In this document: positions 23,013 through 32,688 of the stretch, in pieces
Position numbering within the stretch: position 1 is the first letter of the stretch
Layout: each line of letters begins with the position of its first letter
Assembly (NCBI RefSeq): GCF_036669915.1
Contig: NC_089324.1
Location: forward strand, 7,278,244-7,342,243
Direction of reading: 5' to 3'
From: Pocillopora verrucosa
Lineage: Eukaryota; Cnidaria; Anthozoa; Scleractinia; Pocilloporidae
DNA: 64,000 bases
Position numbers and translations under genes: made by a program
Notes under the pieces: model-generated
Database searches by the model: none
Seen by the model: the letters and a program-made list of their open reading frames with translations, nothing else
Told to the model about the DNA's origin: nothing

Positions 23013-24628
23013 ATTATCATTTAGTAGAACAGTCTTTCTGAGTCTTCCCTATTGCTAGAAATTATTATTAGCAACATGTCAAATAGTAACAAAAAATTTA
23101 ACCACAACTCATTACATGAACAGAATGTTCTTCAGCAAATTTGGATAAATTTATGAAACTGAATCACTGAATTTGGACCATTTCAGGACTTGTAACCTTC
23201 AGGGATTCTGTATTAACGGTAACACAACTTTAACTTTTTTCAGTTACTTTTATTAGTTAGCAAGTCAAACTTTCAGTTTGAACTCCAAAATTTTTATTAC
23301 ATCATCCTGGTATTTTGGGTGAAGTTCATTTTTAGGGACCTGCAAAAGAAAAGTAAGGCTGGCATTAATTAACTTTGCACTGACATTACTTAGATTATTT
23401 TCCAGTTCTACTTTCCAACATTATTCCAGTTTTGGTGCATTGTGAATAGCCTACCTCTCAATAACATTTGATTTGACAAGCCAGGATGATGCATCTTAAA
23501 AGACATGGTTTGTACAACATGGCAATCATGTGAATGTGATTGAAAAGGGAGGCAAATGACAGTGAGATTCTGACAAGGATTCACGATTACTTGATGGTCA
23601 ATCTTCACACAATTATTTTCCAATTCTATTGACATTTTTCTTATTCCCATAATTCTGATATTTTTCTTGAGGATTTTAATTTTTATTCAAGGAGATTTAA
23701 GGGGAAGTATGTCCCAAATACCTGATAAAACTTTTTTTTTTTTAAATTTTTTCCATCAGTAGTATTTTATTAATAGTATCATGGTTTTTGGCAAGTTTTA
23801 AACTAGTATTTACTTGTTTAAAACAAGCTGGGTGTGAATGCGGGACATCACTCACAGGATGATTGGTTAATCCCATGTTAAAACAAAATTCTTTCACACG
23901 CTTTAAGAAACAGTAGCCACAATAATGATGTTCTTGAAGATGTAAACAAAGTTTACTGATGCAAAGCAATGAGATGTTAACAAGGCTTGGAGATAAAATG
24001 ATGCATTAAAGCAAAGCCATGAAAACAGACAGAGTAAATGATAGAAGCAATATATAAAACCGTTTAAAGCTGTTTCAAATACTAAGAAGTAGATACAAAA
24101 AAATATATTCAAACAGACTGAAAAACTATGGTAAACTTTGAGAAAAAAACTCTAGATCTCATGAAAATTATGGAAAAAGGTTAAGAGACTTCTGTATCCA
24201 GGTTTGGGATTTTACAGTGCTGACATTGTACCTTAGAAACTAACATGATGAATAGCCAGCCTGAACTGAAAGTTTTCCTGAACATGTGCGATAAACTATA
24301 CTGAATGGTACAAAAAAACCACTGAGCAGTACAAAGGATAATAACTTTGATTGTACCATTTACAGTGTGTGTAAATACATGTAAATAAGATTCTATTGTT
24401 TTGACCACAGGAAATGGGAACTGTCTCTATCAAAGAAACTCCAAAAAAACCATTTGTTGTCCTCCTCTCCAGATTGATCAGCATTAGAAAACATGTTTAT
24501 AACAAAACAAAATCACAAAAGGAAATACAAAACAGAAAAACTATTTGGCAGTAAACATTGAGCCTTACTGATCCATGGCATCATCATCATCATCATCAAC
24601 CTTTTCTTCATTTAGGTAAAAAGCATAT
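23013..24628. other. No confirmed gene; one possible minus-strand exon
   Basis: The minus frame 23,442-23,650 has a protein-like composition (VKIDHQVIVNPCQN, FQSHSHDCHVVQ) and ends at a fair donor (TTGAGAG then GTAGGC, about 23,450). I could not find a matching acceptor, and I do not recognise the family. The rest holds only AT-rich short frames. Confidence 0.25.
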
Positions 24629-24833
24629 TAACTTTTTAACCCCCATAAGTGACTGGCCTCCAACTTCTCCTCACAGTATCACCCATTGAATTAATTATTT
24701 AGTTCACGAGAATAAAAGAAATGATCACTTATTTTGAGAGGCTCCTGATTTTATAACAAATTCTCCTCATCAGTGCCTTAGAAAAGGTAGACAGAAAAAT
24801 GTGTGAATACCAATGTAAGGGTGTAAAGGGTTA
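24629..24833 (+). mobile_element. TTAACCC/GGGTGTAAAG short interspersed element
   Basis: It starts TTAACTTTTTAACCC and ends GGGTGTAAAGGGTTA. The body matches the 13,671 copy with moderate divergence. Confidence 0.7.
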
Positions 24834-25064
24834 TGTTACTACTTGTCACCTTTTTCTGTTTCCAAAGAATAACATTTAATAGTTCAAAAATGGTCTTCAA
24901 ATGTGCTAAAGATTCAATTGCGAATGTCATCATTTTGAAAACTCCTTTGTGAGTTTAGCTGTGTAAAGCATGCAAGCTTGCTATAAAAAATTTGGTTTTG
25001 GTTATTGTGAAAACTAATTTTTTTTTAAGTGAACAGTTTCTTTAAGTGTAGCTCCTAATTTTTA

Positions 25065-25290
25065 ATACTTTGACCCTTAAGAGTGACAAGCATCTAATTC
25101 CTCCTTGCAATATTACCCTTGAACCACACATTAAGGTCACAAGAATAAAGGAAATGATCACCAACTAAAGAAGCTCTTGATTATTACACAAATTCTCCAT
25201 AGCAGCTCTTGGGAAATGTACAGTATACAGAACAACATACTTAGAGAATGTGCATGCTAATGTTAAGACTAAGGTTTTACAATGTTAGGG
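25065..25290 (+). mobile_element. TTAACCC/GGGTGTAAAG short interspersed element, diverged
   Basis: The body words (GAGTGACAAGCATCTAATT, ACACATTAAGGTCAC, GGAAATGATCACC) match the 13,671 copy. The right end is degraded (AAGGTTTTACAATGTTAGG). Confidence 0.65.
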
Positions 25291-25394
25291 AAAAAGAAGA
25301 GAGAGATTTGATTACACTGAGGTAAGAAATTAGGTTGCTAAGTTAGATTCAAATGAGCATTGCATTCCCTGGTTAAGTTTTAAGAACATCTGAA

Positions 25395-25640
25395 GCTTCT
25401 CATCTTAACTCCAAAACTTTGGAATCTAAAAATGCTGTCAGTGCCATAATTGGTACAATATTTCTGATTGCATGAGAGACCAAGGTAGGATTTCTCCTCA
25501 CAATATCAATACAAAATTAAGGAGGCATGTGATCAGAGTAGAGATAAAGATTATTAGTTGATCCAAAACCAAATTCTCTGAACTAAATTCATAAGAATTC
25601 TATGGCAGACAGTAAGGAGATCTCGGGAGTGAGACGGTTA
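25395..25640 (-). mobile_element. Second short interspersed element family (GAGATCTC type)
   Basis: About 245 bp running from AACTCCAAAACTTTGGAATC to GGAGATCTCGGGAGTGAGACGGTTAA. A colinear copy lies at 54,665-54,897, so it pre-dates the duplication of the methyltransferase module. It has no coding capacity. I recall this family as common in corals. Confidence 0.55.
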
Positions 25641-25693
25641 AATGATAAGATTTTGATGCTATGTCATGAGAGAGGTGTTTGAGTAAATCGATA

Positions 25694-26000
25694 CAATCAA
25701 ACCTTGGTTATCCAGATTATTTGATTATCTGGACTTGATTCTCTGGTCTCAAAGAAATAGTCCCTCTTGAGATCTTTGACAATGTTTTCCCATCACACAA
25801 AGCTGAATTACTGAAACAATTTCATGACAATGACAGATAGCACTTTAGGTAGCAAAACATTTTTGTAAATACTTTTGGCAAATGTTAACAGTGAAGTACA
25901 TTCATTAGAGAATATACTTTTATTTCTTGCGTGGTATAAATCAAATGATACATTTTGGCTCATTAATATTTATAGACTCTGGATAATTGAGGTTCGACTG
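25694..26000. mobile_element. Tigger/pogo-like non-autonomous element, 307 bp
   Basis: The ends are CAATCAAACCTTGGTTATCC (25,694) and the complement of CAGTCGAACCTCAATTATCC (to 26,000), about 18 of 23 positions matching. TA flanks both sides (25,692-25,693 and 26,001-26,002). Both features fit pogo/Tigger elements. It sits against the 3' end of methyltransferase copy 1 and would supply its stop codon (25,970-25,972). In unit 2 the left end survives near 54,953, but the right end is deleted. Confidence 0.7.
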
Positions 26001-26066
26001 TATAACCAGTTGGGCAGTGTTTCTAACTTCCATACCTTGTGGCAGTCATAACCTTGATCTGCCATC

Positions 26067-26071
26067 GTTTT
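26067..26071. repeat. Target-site duplication GTTTT, left
   Basis: These five bases directly precede the left LTR and recur directly after the right LTR at 30,130-30,134. Confidence 0.9.
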
Positions 26072-26306
26072 TGTTATGATAGTTAAACAAACGTTTGGCC
26101 TCGTTTCTAAAGGCTTTAATCTACAAAACCCTCGTGCTACATATACTTCACAAAATGGCGTCTTACCAGAACGAGTCCGCTGACATATGTGTTGACGGGC
26201 ACTAAAAGGTATCGGTATCCCGGATTAACAATAACATTAACAATGTAAATTACGAGTACCGGTAAAGTTACTTAAATGAAGTTTCCAATGTTTGACTGTC
26301 ACTACA
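26072..26306 (-). repeat. 3' LTR (235 bp)
   Basis: It is identical to the 5' LTR except for two substitutions (CAAAACCC against CAAAAACC, and GTTGACGG against GTTCACGG). It begins TGTTATGATAG and ends TGTCACTACA on the plus strand. Confidence 0.95.
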
Positions 26307-26319
26307 TTCACCCCTTCCT
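26307..26319 (-). other. Polypurine tract
   Basis: On the minus strand AGGAAGGGGTGAA lies directly against the 3' LTR, the expected position for the plus-strand primer of an LTR retrotransposon. The pol stop codon overlaps its first bases. Confidence 0.7.
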
Positions 26320-28216
26320 ATAAATTGAGCCTATCTACAGGGCGGCGCTCTCGCTGTGATCTCCTCAATTCTGTGGGTTCTGGTTCTTTAGTTGGTTCTT
26401 GCGTCTTATCAACATGATGATCGTTGACGGGAGAAAACTCACTAGAAATATTGGGTTTAACGACTGGGAACTGGATTGAAGAGGGTGGTTCTAGAAGTTC
26501 CACTTGACCACAAGGAGCAAGATTCTTGGTTGAAACTGTTGTTTCTCTGCCATTAGGATAACGAACGTGAGCGTAGTGAGTATTGGTCTGGAGAACATCA
26601 GCTTTTTCAACCAGAGGATCAAACTTACTGTGTCGTACATGACGCTTTACATAAACAGGGCCAGGTTCAGCCAGCCAAGAGGGGATCGAACTACCTGTGG
26701 ATGAACGGCGTGAAAAGTTCAGGAAACGTTCATGCGGAGTCTCATTCGTTGCGGTGCACAGAAGAGAACGGATCGAGTGCAACACATCTGGCAGGACCAA
26801 TTGCCACTGTTCTGCCTGAAGCTTCTTTGACTTAAGAGACGTTGTAATCGCCTTCCATACAGTGCCATTGTACCTCTCAACTTGACCATTACATGTGGGG
26901 TTATAACTGGTTGTACGACTTGTAGATACACCTTTGCTAGAGAGGAATTCCCGTAACTCTTGACTCATAAACGAAGCCCCTCTGTCAGAACGCACATAGG
27001 CAGGCATACCAAATAGAGAAAACAATGTGGTGAGACACTTTATAACGGTCGGAGTAGACACATCAGGGCAAGGGAAAACGAACGGGAACCGTGAAAACTC
27101 ATCAACAACATTCAGGAAGTATTTGTTCTTGTCGTTGGAAGGAAGTGGCCCTTTAAAGTCAATGTTGATTCGTTCAAAGGGTTGGGTAGCTTTTATAAGT
27201 TGAACTGGGTCCGGGCGGTGGAATACCGGTTTACATTCACAACAGATTGGACAGGAGTTCACAGTCCTCCTAACATCTTCTAGAGAATAAGGCAAGTTCT
27301 TGACTCGAATAAAATGCCATAATCGGGTAATCCCAGGGTGACAGAGCGAATCATGGAGCTTGTAGAGAGCATCACTGACGCTAGAAGCACACGTGGCTCG
27401 TGAGAAGGTATCCGGTGCTACATTATCTCTGCCTGGTCGATACTCTATGTCAAAGCTATAGCAACTCAGTTCAATCCTCCAGCGCATTATCTTGTCATTC
27501 TTAATCTTTCCTTGATGACGCTGGTTGAACATGTAGGAAACTGACTTTTGGTCCGTTTTTAGAGTGAAGTGGGACCCGGTGAGAAAATGTCTCCAGTGCC
27601 TGACCGACTCAACTATTGCTTGAGCCTCCTTTTCTACAGCAGAGTGTTTCAGTTCACTACCTTGAAGGGTGCGGGAGAAAAAGGCTACAGGTCTGCCCTT
27701 CTGATTTAGGGTAGCGGCTAGCGCTACATCTGAGGCGTCTGTTTCCACCTCAAATGGAATACTCTCGTCTATGGCAGAGACAGCAGCTTTGGCAATGATC
27801 CTCTTTAAGTCTTCAAATGCTTTCTGTGCTTCAGAAGATAAAGGAAATGATCTACAGCTGGTTATGGGTTTAATTCTGTCGGCGAAACAAGGAACCCATT
27901 GAGAATAGTAAGAGAAAAGTCCCAGACATCTATTAAGAGCCTTTGAGCTTTGCGGCAGTGGGAGCTCCAGTAGAGGCCTTAATCTTTCGGGGTCTGGACT
28001 AATAGAACCATTTTCAATGACATATCCCAGTAACGGCAGTCGTTGAGCAGAGAAGACGCTTTTGCTGTCGTTGAATTTAAGATTCGCCTTTTGAGAAGCC
28101 TCCTGGAATAATATGAGGTTAGCATCATGGTCAGCTTGATCCTTTCCACATACAGTTATGTTGTCGATGTATGGAAACACAGCTTTCAAGTGGTTATCTT
28201 CAACAAATCTCATCAT
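26318..28216 (-). CDS. Retrotransposon pol, second part (RT palm to integrase)
   Basis: This 632-codon frame is in the same reading frame as the preceding one and is separated from it only by a TAA and two codons. It starts in the RT palm with the catalytic box reading YIDN near residue 17, then the RT connection and thumb. RNase H follows (VETDASDVALAATLNQ at about 160, LKTDQKSVSYMF). Integrase has an H-H-C-C finger (HPGITRLWHF, then CPICCEC) and D-D-E core residues in INIDFKGP, RSDRGASF and NGQVERYNG. The C-terminus is basic. ATG-initiated expression from 28,216 would lack most of RT, so function would need readthrough or another copy. Confidence 0.92.
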   Translation of the reverse strand: MMRFVEDNHLKAVFPYIDNITVCGKDQADHDANLILFQEASQKANLKFNDSKSVFSAQRLPLLGYVIENGSISPDPERLRPLLELPLPQSSKALNRCLGLFSYYSQWVPCFADRIKPITSCRSFPLSSEAQKAFEDLKRIIAKAAVSAIDESIPFEVETDASDVALAATLNQKGRPVAFFSRTLQGSELKHSAVEKEAQAIVESVRHWRHFLTGSHFTLKTDQKSVSYMFNQRHQGKIKNDKIMRWRIELSCYSFDIEYRPGRDNVAPDTFSRATCASSVSDALYKLHDSLCHPGITRLWHFIRVKNLPYSLEDVRRTVNSCPICCECKPVFHRPDPVQLIKATQPFERINIDFKGPLPSNDKNKYFLNVVDEFSRFPFVFPCPDVSTPTVIKCLTTLFSLFGMPAYVRSDRGASFMSQELREFLSSKGVSTSRTTSYNPTCNGQVERYNGTVWKAITTSLKSKKLQAEQWQLVLPDVLHSIRSLLCTATNETPHERFLNFSRRSSTGSSIPSWLAEPGPVYVKRHVRHSKFDPLVEKADVLQTNTHYAHVRYPNGRETTVSTKNLAPCGQVELLEPPSSIQFPVVKPNISSEFSPVNDHHVDKTQEPTKEPEPTELRRSQRERRPVDRLNL

Positions 28217-28222
28217 TTCTCT

Positions 28223-29863
28223 TTAGAAGCAGGCTACACCGTTGGTTACACCGAAAGGAAGCCTGGTAAACTGATAAAGCCCACCTTTAGCTTCAAACGC
28301 AGTGTAAGGCTTGTCATCTTCTCTTAAAGGTATTTGATGATACGCACTCTGGAGGTCAAGGGTACTGAACACTTTGTACTGAGCTATTTCGTTGATCGTA
28401 TCACTGATCCTCGGCAGCGGGAAAGCATCTAGTTGGGTGAATCTATTGATTGTCTGGGAATAATCAATAGCTAGGCGTTTCTTGTGATTCTCATCCTTTG
28501 TGACAACTACTTGTGCCCGCCAAGGGGACCGGCTTGGCTCAATAATGCCTTCCTTAAGCAACCGTTCTACTTCATTGCCAATGAAGTTCAGGTCTTCTTT
28601 GCTGTAGCGCCTGGACTTTGTAGCAATAGGATGGCAGTCGGCAGTGAGGTTTGAAAATGGTGATGGCGGCTCTATGTTCAGAGTAGTGAGACTGCATACC
28701 GACAGCGGCGGTTTTGTTCCGCCATACTTGAATGTGACACTATCATGTTGAGACTGAAAATCGAGTCCTAAAATCAGATCAGAGCAAAGCCCTGGCATAA
28801 CCAACAGGCGAAAGTCTTTATAAGTTTGACCTTGGTAGTTAATAGTAACAGAGCAAGAGCCCTCGGTCTTTGTACTTAACAAAGATGTTGCCATGGAGAC
28901 CTGGCTGACCGAAGGGTTAACAGAGATAGCAGCTACTTCAACGAGGCTTGGATGTATGTAGCTTTCACTGCTTCCGCTGTCAAAGAGTGCTTCTACACTC
29001 CAGATCTTGTTGACAACAACAGTAGCAGTTGATCCTTTAAGAGATTGGGGAATTCCTACGGTGGCAAGAGTAGGTGGCCAGAGAGCAGCTGAAACTTCGC
29101 TGGGTTTAGAGGCCTTGCTTCGGCAGACTTTCGCAAAATGTCCCCTCTTTTGACATTTATTGCAAATTGCATCTCTGGCTGGACACTTGGAACGAGGGTG
29201 TTTAGGATTTCCACAGAAGAAGCACTTTGAATCAATTGCAGCGAGTGTGGAGTCTGACTGAGCAGAGTCGACTTGGATTGGATTCTGAGCGGTCATTTCT
29301 TGTGCTGAGGCTGCAACGCTGACAGGTTGAGGGACAGAGTAACTCTCTGAACTGCGCATGGCAGAGTCGAGCGCCCTGGCCTGGTCAAACATCGTTTTCA
29401 GATCTAGAGTTTTGTTTTCTAGTAGCCTTTGGCGTATTTGGTTAGAATGTAGCCCAGTAATGAAAGCATCCCGTATATATTCCTCACAATATTTGGCAGC
29501 GGTGACAGATTGAAAGTTGCAGTCTTTGGCGAGAGTTTTGAGCGCTTGAAGATATTCGTCTAGAGTTTCACCAACCTGTTGTCGTCTGGTAGCGAGCACG
29601 TGTCTGGCGTGGATTTCGTTCGTCGGCTTCACGAAAATATTTTGAAGAGTTTCGATTGCAGATTCGTAGTCGGCACATTCTTCTACATATTCGAATACCG
29701 CAGGCGAAATAAAATTTGTCAGGACTCCAAATTTATCGAGGCCTTCTTCCGTCAATACGGCGAGGAAATTTTCGAAGGTTCGACGCCAGTGAATCCACGA
29801 TTTTGATGCTCCAGACGTGCTTGGATCGGCGCTGAATCTCTCGGGCCTGAGGACTTTATCCAT
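28223..29863 (-). CDS. Retrotransposon gag, protease and first part of RT
   Basis: The 546-codon frame opens at the ATG 29,861-29,863, just inside the 5' LTR. Residues 1 to about 200 are a helical gag-like region. Two CCHC zinc knuckles lie at about 212-246 (CFFCGNPKHPRSKC and CNKCQKRGHFAKVC). A retroviral-type aspartic protease has its DSGSSE motif at about 293. RT starts near 415 (LLKEGIIEPSRSPWRAQ, then FSTLDLQSAYHQIPL). The frame ends at a TAA where RT should continue, and the next frame resumes two codons later without a shift. This looks like a single point change in one copy. Confidence 0.92.
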   Translation of the reverse strand: MDKVLRPERFSADPSTSGASKSWIHWRRTFENFLAVLTEEGLDKFGVLTNFISPAVFEYVEECADYESAIETLQNIFVKPTNEIHARHVLATRRQQVGETLDEYLQALKTLAKDCNFQSVTAAKYCEEYIRDAFITGLHSNQIRQRLLENKTLDLKTMFDQARALDSAMRSSESYSVPQPVSVAASAQEMTAQNPIQVDSAQSDSTLAAIDSKCFFCGNPKHPRSKCPARDAICNKCQKRGHFAKVCRSKASKPSEVSAALWPPTLATVGIPQSLKGSTATVVVNKIWSVEALFDSGSSESYIHPSLVEVAAISVNPSVSQVSMATSLLSTKTEGSCSVTINYQGQTYKDFRLLVMPGLCSDLILGLDFQSQHDSVTFKYGGTKPPLSVCSLTTLNIEPPSPFSNLTADCHPIATKSRRYSKEDLNFIGNEVERLLKEGIIEPSRSPWRAQVVVTKDENHKKRLAIDYSQTINRFTQLDAFPLPRISDTINEIAQYKVFSTLDLQSAYHQIPLREDDKPYTAFEAKGGLYQFTRLPFGVTNGVACF

Positions 29864-29878
29864 TTGTTTTTTTTTTTT

Positions 29879-29893
29879 TTTTTGTAGATTAAA
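29879..29893 (-). other. Candidate self-priming primer-binding site
   Basis: One base inside the 5' LTR the minus strand reads TTTAATCTACAAAAA. This is the perfect reverse complement of the 15 bases TTTTTGTAGATTAAA inside the same LTR (29,938-29,952). No tRNA-like TGG start is visible. The arrangement matches the self-primed Tf1/sushi group, where the mRNA 5' end folds back onto the site. It would place the RNA start near 29,952. Confidence 0.5.
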
Positions 29894-29894
29894 T

Positions 29895-30129
29895 TGTTAT
29901 GATAGTTAAACAAACGTTTGGCCTCGTTTCTAAAGGCTTTAATCTACAAAAACCTCGTGCTACATATACTTCACAAAATGGCGTCTTACCAGAACGAGTC
30001 CGCTGACATATGTGTTCACGGGCACTAAAAGGTATCGGTATCCCGGATTAACAATAACATTAACAATGTAAATTACGAGTACCGGTAAAGTTACTTAAAT
30101 GAAGTTTCCAATGTTTGACTGTCACTACA
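29895..30129 (-). repeat. 5' LTR (235 bp)
   Basis: It matches 26,072-26,306 at 233 of 235 positions and is followed by the target duplication GTTTT at 30,130-30,134. Confidence 0.95.
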
Positions 30130-30740
30130 GTTTTCACAAATGCTTCCTCGCCTCCACGATTCCTTCCCATTGATACGTAAATACGTGAACCAGGTTTTGC
30201 TAATTTTGTGATGCACTGAGCGAGAAGCACAGAGTCGTCCGCTGAATAAAGACATTCTGCAGCGAGAATGAGATGAAACAGACCATCTTTTGTCAAATCT
30301 TCTGTGCTTTTCCCCCAACAATATTCCACAACCTTGATTCTACTCCGACCAACTCCAGTCACATTTGCTGCCACGTTGTCTTCAAGAGTTTTTACACAAC
30401 ATTTCTGATCAGTTAGAACGGTCATTTTCGCACCTAACAAACACAAATAAATTCCCACTAAACCGCAGCCAGCTCCAAGCTCTAAAACTCGGCATTCCTG
30501 TAAATAGTGTAAAGGAAATATATCTCGATTATCGAACATCTTAGCGAGTGCAATACTTCCATCCCAAACAGTTGTTCCAAGAGCTGTGTAGCTCTGTCGA
30601 AGTTTCATGAGAGGCATGCAATTGTAGAGTTCGTTGTCCCCTTCTCCTGATCGATCAGCGTCAGAACCCCTGTCAACTTCAAGTTCAAATGGATTTTCGA
30701 ACCTTTGTTTTTCAGGTTTGTACTCTTGTCGAAGCCACAT
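30130..30740 (-). pseudogene. METTL21-like lysine methyltransferase, copy 1, disrupted by retrotransposon
   Basis: From the ATG at 30,740 the frame gives 204 residues of a class I SAM-dependent methyltransferase of the Methyltransf_16/METTL21 type. The WDGSIALAKM segment is at 59-68, motif I (VLELGAGCGLVGIYL) at 85-99, an acidic post-I turn (TVLTDQKCC), and a late AAECLYS motif at about 160, where the family has its D/E-x-x-Y box. At FVKT the retrotransposon begins. Rejoining across the target duplication continues with MADQGYDCHKVWKL and reaches a stop at 25,970 supplied by the Tigger-like element. As it stands the frame reads into the LTR. Such enzymes methylate lysines of cytosolic proteins; the substrate here is unknown. 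It is head-to-head with the gene at 31,918. Confidence 0.8.
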
Positions 30741-31917
30741 GATTAATGGGAATGACTAAGATTTTGGATGACCAAGGAAGACCAGTACTGCATCCCTGAT
30801 GCAAAATATGCCAGGCGCGACTTTGTACCCAAGCCTTCAAGTTAACCAGTCTCCCTCAGTCTGTTTCGACGATACGAGAAGGCGTCAAAACAACTTTTAA
30901 TTTGCAGCAGAGGTATTTGCCAAAAAAAAAACTGTACTTTTGGAACAGTGCAAAGCAACGGTGCCAGAACACCCCCGTCACACTAAGCCATCAAACCTGC
31001 AATTAGTTCAATTTTAATCAGGGCCGTTTCACGGAGTAATCATCTAGGTCGCTGTGGTGAGACCTAGTGAGTCTCGTTTCTTGTTAGCGAGACGTTTTCT
31101 TATTTTGATTCGTTAGAGAAATTTAATTCCTCCCACTGGGCTGCTTTTTATCAAAAATCTCAGCTTCACTTCACGATCAGAAACCGCAAGCTTTCGAGCC
31201 AGTTACAAAGATTTCACTACACGCCTGGCTCCGCGCGCGCCAACATTGAGCAAAAATCCTATGGGGCCTCCTTAAAACTTGTTATTTTTTTTACAAACTC
31301 TAGCAATGTGGCAAATATCTTGTTTGATTCAACATTTTATTAAAACTTTCTTTGACCGAACTCCTGTGGTTTTGAACAAGTCCTAAGCGCTATCTAAGTC
31401 AAGCGTTCTTATCCACACTGGCCAAAGTGACGTCAGAATTCATCTTTACTCTCATTAATCAGGTGAGAAGGAGCCAATTACAAGATTTATTAGCGGTCAG
31501 CAGTAATTGATTTATCAACTATTACATAACGACCCACTGAAAGTTAGCTGGTTTATCATCTATTACATAACAACCCCCCAAAAAAGACAACAACTTCAAC
31601 GACAACAACAGCATAACGATAAGTGATCATATTATGACCAAAACGATCACAGAGAGATCTATCGAAGATTTGGACGGGACTGTAAGTAAGGAGTGAATCT
31701 GTACCGCACTGGTGAAAATGCAGCATTTTCATTTTTTGAACTCGTTATTTTTTACAAACTCTGACCTTGCGGCAAGATCACTTATTCTTCATCTCAGGCG
31801 GATGATAAATCATTTGCTTACTATGACGTCAATTAAAATGATCAGAAGAAAGCAGCGTCAAAAGACTAAAAGGCAAAAAGAGAATGTTAAAGGTAACAAT
31901 ATTTGAAATGAACGCAT
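30741..31917. other. Shared upstream region between divergent genes
   Basis: This region of about 1.2 kb lies between the methyltransferase (-) and the unknown gene (+) and is colinear with 55,852-56,580 of unit 2 up to about 31,470. It probably holds both promoters. I see no clear TATA box. The second half (31,470-31,960) is missing at this place in unit 2, although part of it reappears at 58,350-58,900. Confidence 0.5.
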
Positions 31918-32688
31918 ATGTCAGATGAGATAGGCAACATTAAGATGCGAGCGAGAAGAACTCCCCCATCAATGCTGGAACTGTGTGAATATTATCAAAA
32001 CAAACATACTTTGACGTTTGGCTCCAAAGAACATTTAGACGTTGAAGAGAATCAAACAAGAACAGCAACGTCAAAAGAGCAAGCACGATTAAGGAAGAGA
32101 CTCTTAGTTTCTGCCGCTGCAAGCTCGAGTAGTTATGAACCATCAGAATCTAGCTCATCAGGTCATATGTCTGTGCACAAATCAAGGATTTTCTCCGCAG
32201 TGCGCGAAGACGTTCCTTCGTTTTTAGAAGAGGCATGCACTGATTTACCAAGAGTAAGGGCTCGCAAAGTTAAAATAGCGGCGGTTAATGGTGGAAAAGA
32301 TGGCAGAGATAAATACCCCTCTTTTCACAGTCCAGAGAGTACGAGCGATAAAAGCGTTCAAATGGCCTTGTGGTACACAAATACCTCCAACGCTAAACAG
32401 GACAAAGGCATAGTGGTACATTCAGGTGGCAGGGCTAACATAAATTTATACAGGAACTTGCAAGAACAACAACGACGGCAGGCCACGACAGGAGTGGGGT
32501 GTACTGGCTGCACTCTCCCGCCGATCCAGCCACCCACTGCGGTGTCACCAATGTATCTACCCCCGGTAAAACCAGGGCCACACAGCAAACTGCCTGCCAG
32601 CACAGGCCGTCGATTTGGTCGACTAGAAATTCATCAAGAACCAAGAAGTCAAGAAAATCGACGGCAGGGTGTTTGTGAGTGGCGTTGA
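31918..32688 (+). CDS. Unknown basic, probably disordered protein, copy 1
   Basis: The 256-residue frame has no family I recognise. Conservation with copy 2 starts at the internal Met (31,972, MLELCEYYQNKH), so that ATG, or an upstream exon, may be the true start. The body has a Lys/Arg-rich patch (ARLRKRLLVSAA), a Ser-rich stretch, a Pro-rich stretch (LPPIQPPTAVSP) and a basic end (TGRRFGRLEIHQEP). The composition suggests an unstructured protein. The last residues differ from copy 2 because a 14-bp stretch near 32,674 is absent here. This shifts the frame and ends the protein at CEWR. Confidence 0.55.
   Translation: MSDEIGNIKMRARRTPPSMLELCEYYQNKHTLTFGSKEHLDVEENQTRTATSKEQARLRKRLLVSAAASSSSYEPSESSSSGHMSVHKSRIFSAVREDVPSFLEEACTDLPRVRARKVKIAAVNGGKDGRDKYPSFHSPESTSDKSVQMALWYTNTSNAKQDKGIVVHSGGRANINLYRNLQEQQRRQATTGVGCTGCTLPPIQPPTAVSPMYLPPVKPGPHSKLPASTGRRFGRLEIHQEPRSQENRRQGVCEWR

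Larger units (their letters stand above)
26072..30129 (-). mobile_element. Young Ty3/gypsy-type LTR retrotransposon, 4,058 bp
   Basis: The complete insertion has 235-bp LTRs at both ends that differ at two positions, TG...CA termini, a 5-bp target duplication and a gag-pol frame on the minus strand. The order of domains (gag, zinc knuckles, protease, reverse transcriptase, RNase H, integrase) is that of Ty3/gypsy elements. The coding frame is interrupted once by an in-frame stop at 28,223-28,225. The element sits inside the 3' coding part of methyltransferase copy 1 and is absent from copy 2, so it arrived after the duplication or was lost there. No envelope-like frame is present. Confidence 0.95.

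Noticed and set aside
28150..28216. YIDN in the RT catalytic box as an inactivating change
   Set aside because: Asn at this position is, as I recall, normal in related invertebrate Ty3/gypsy elements, so it is not evidence of decay.
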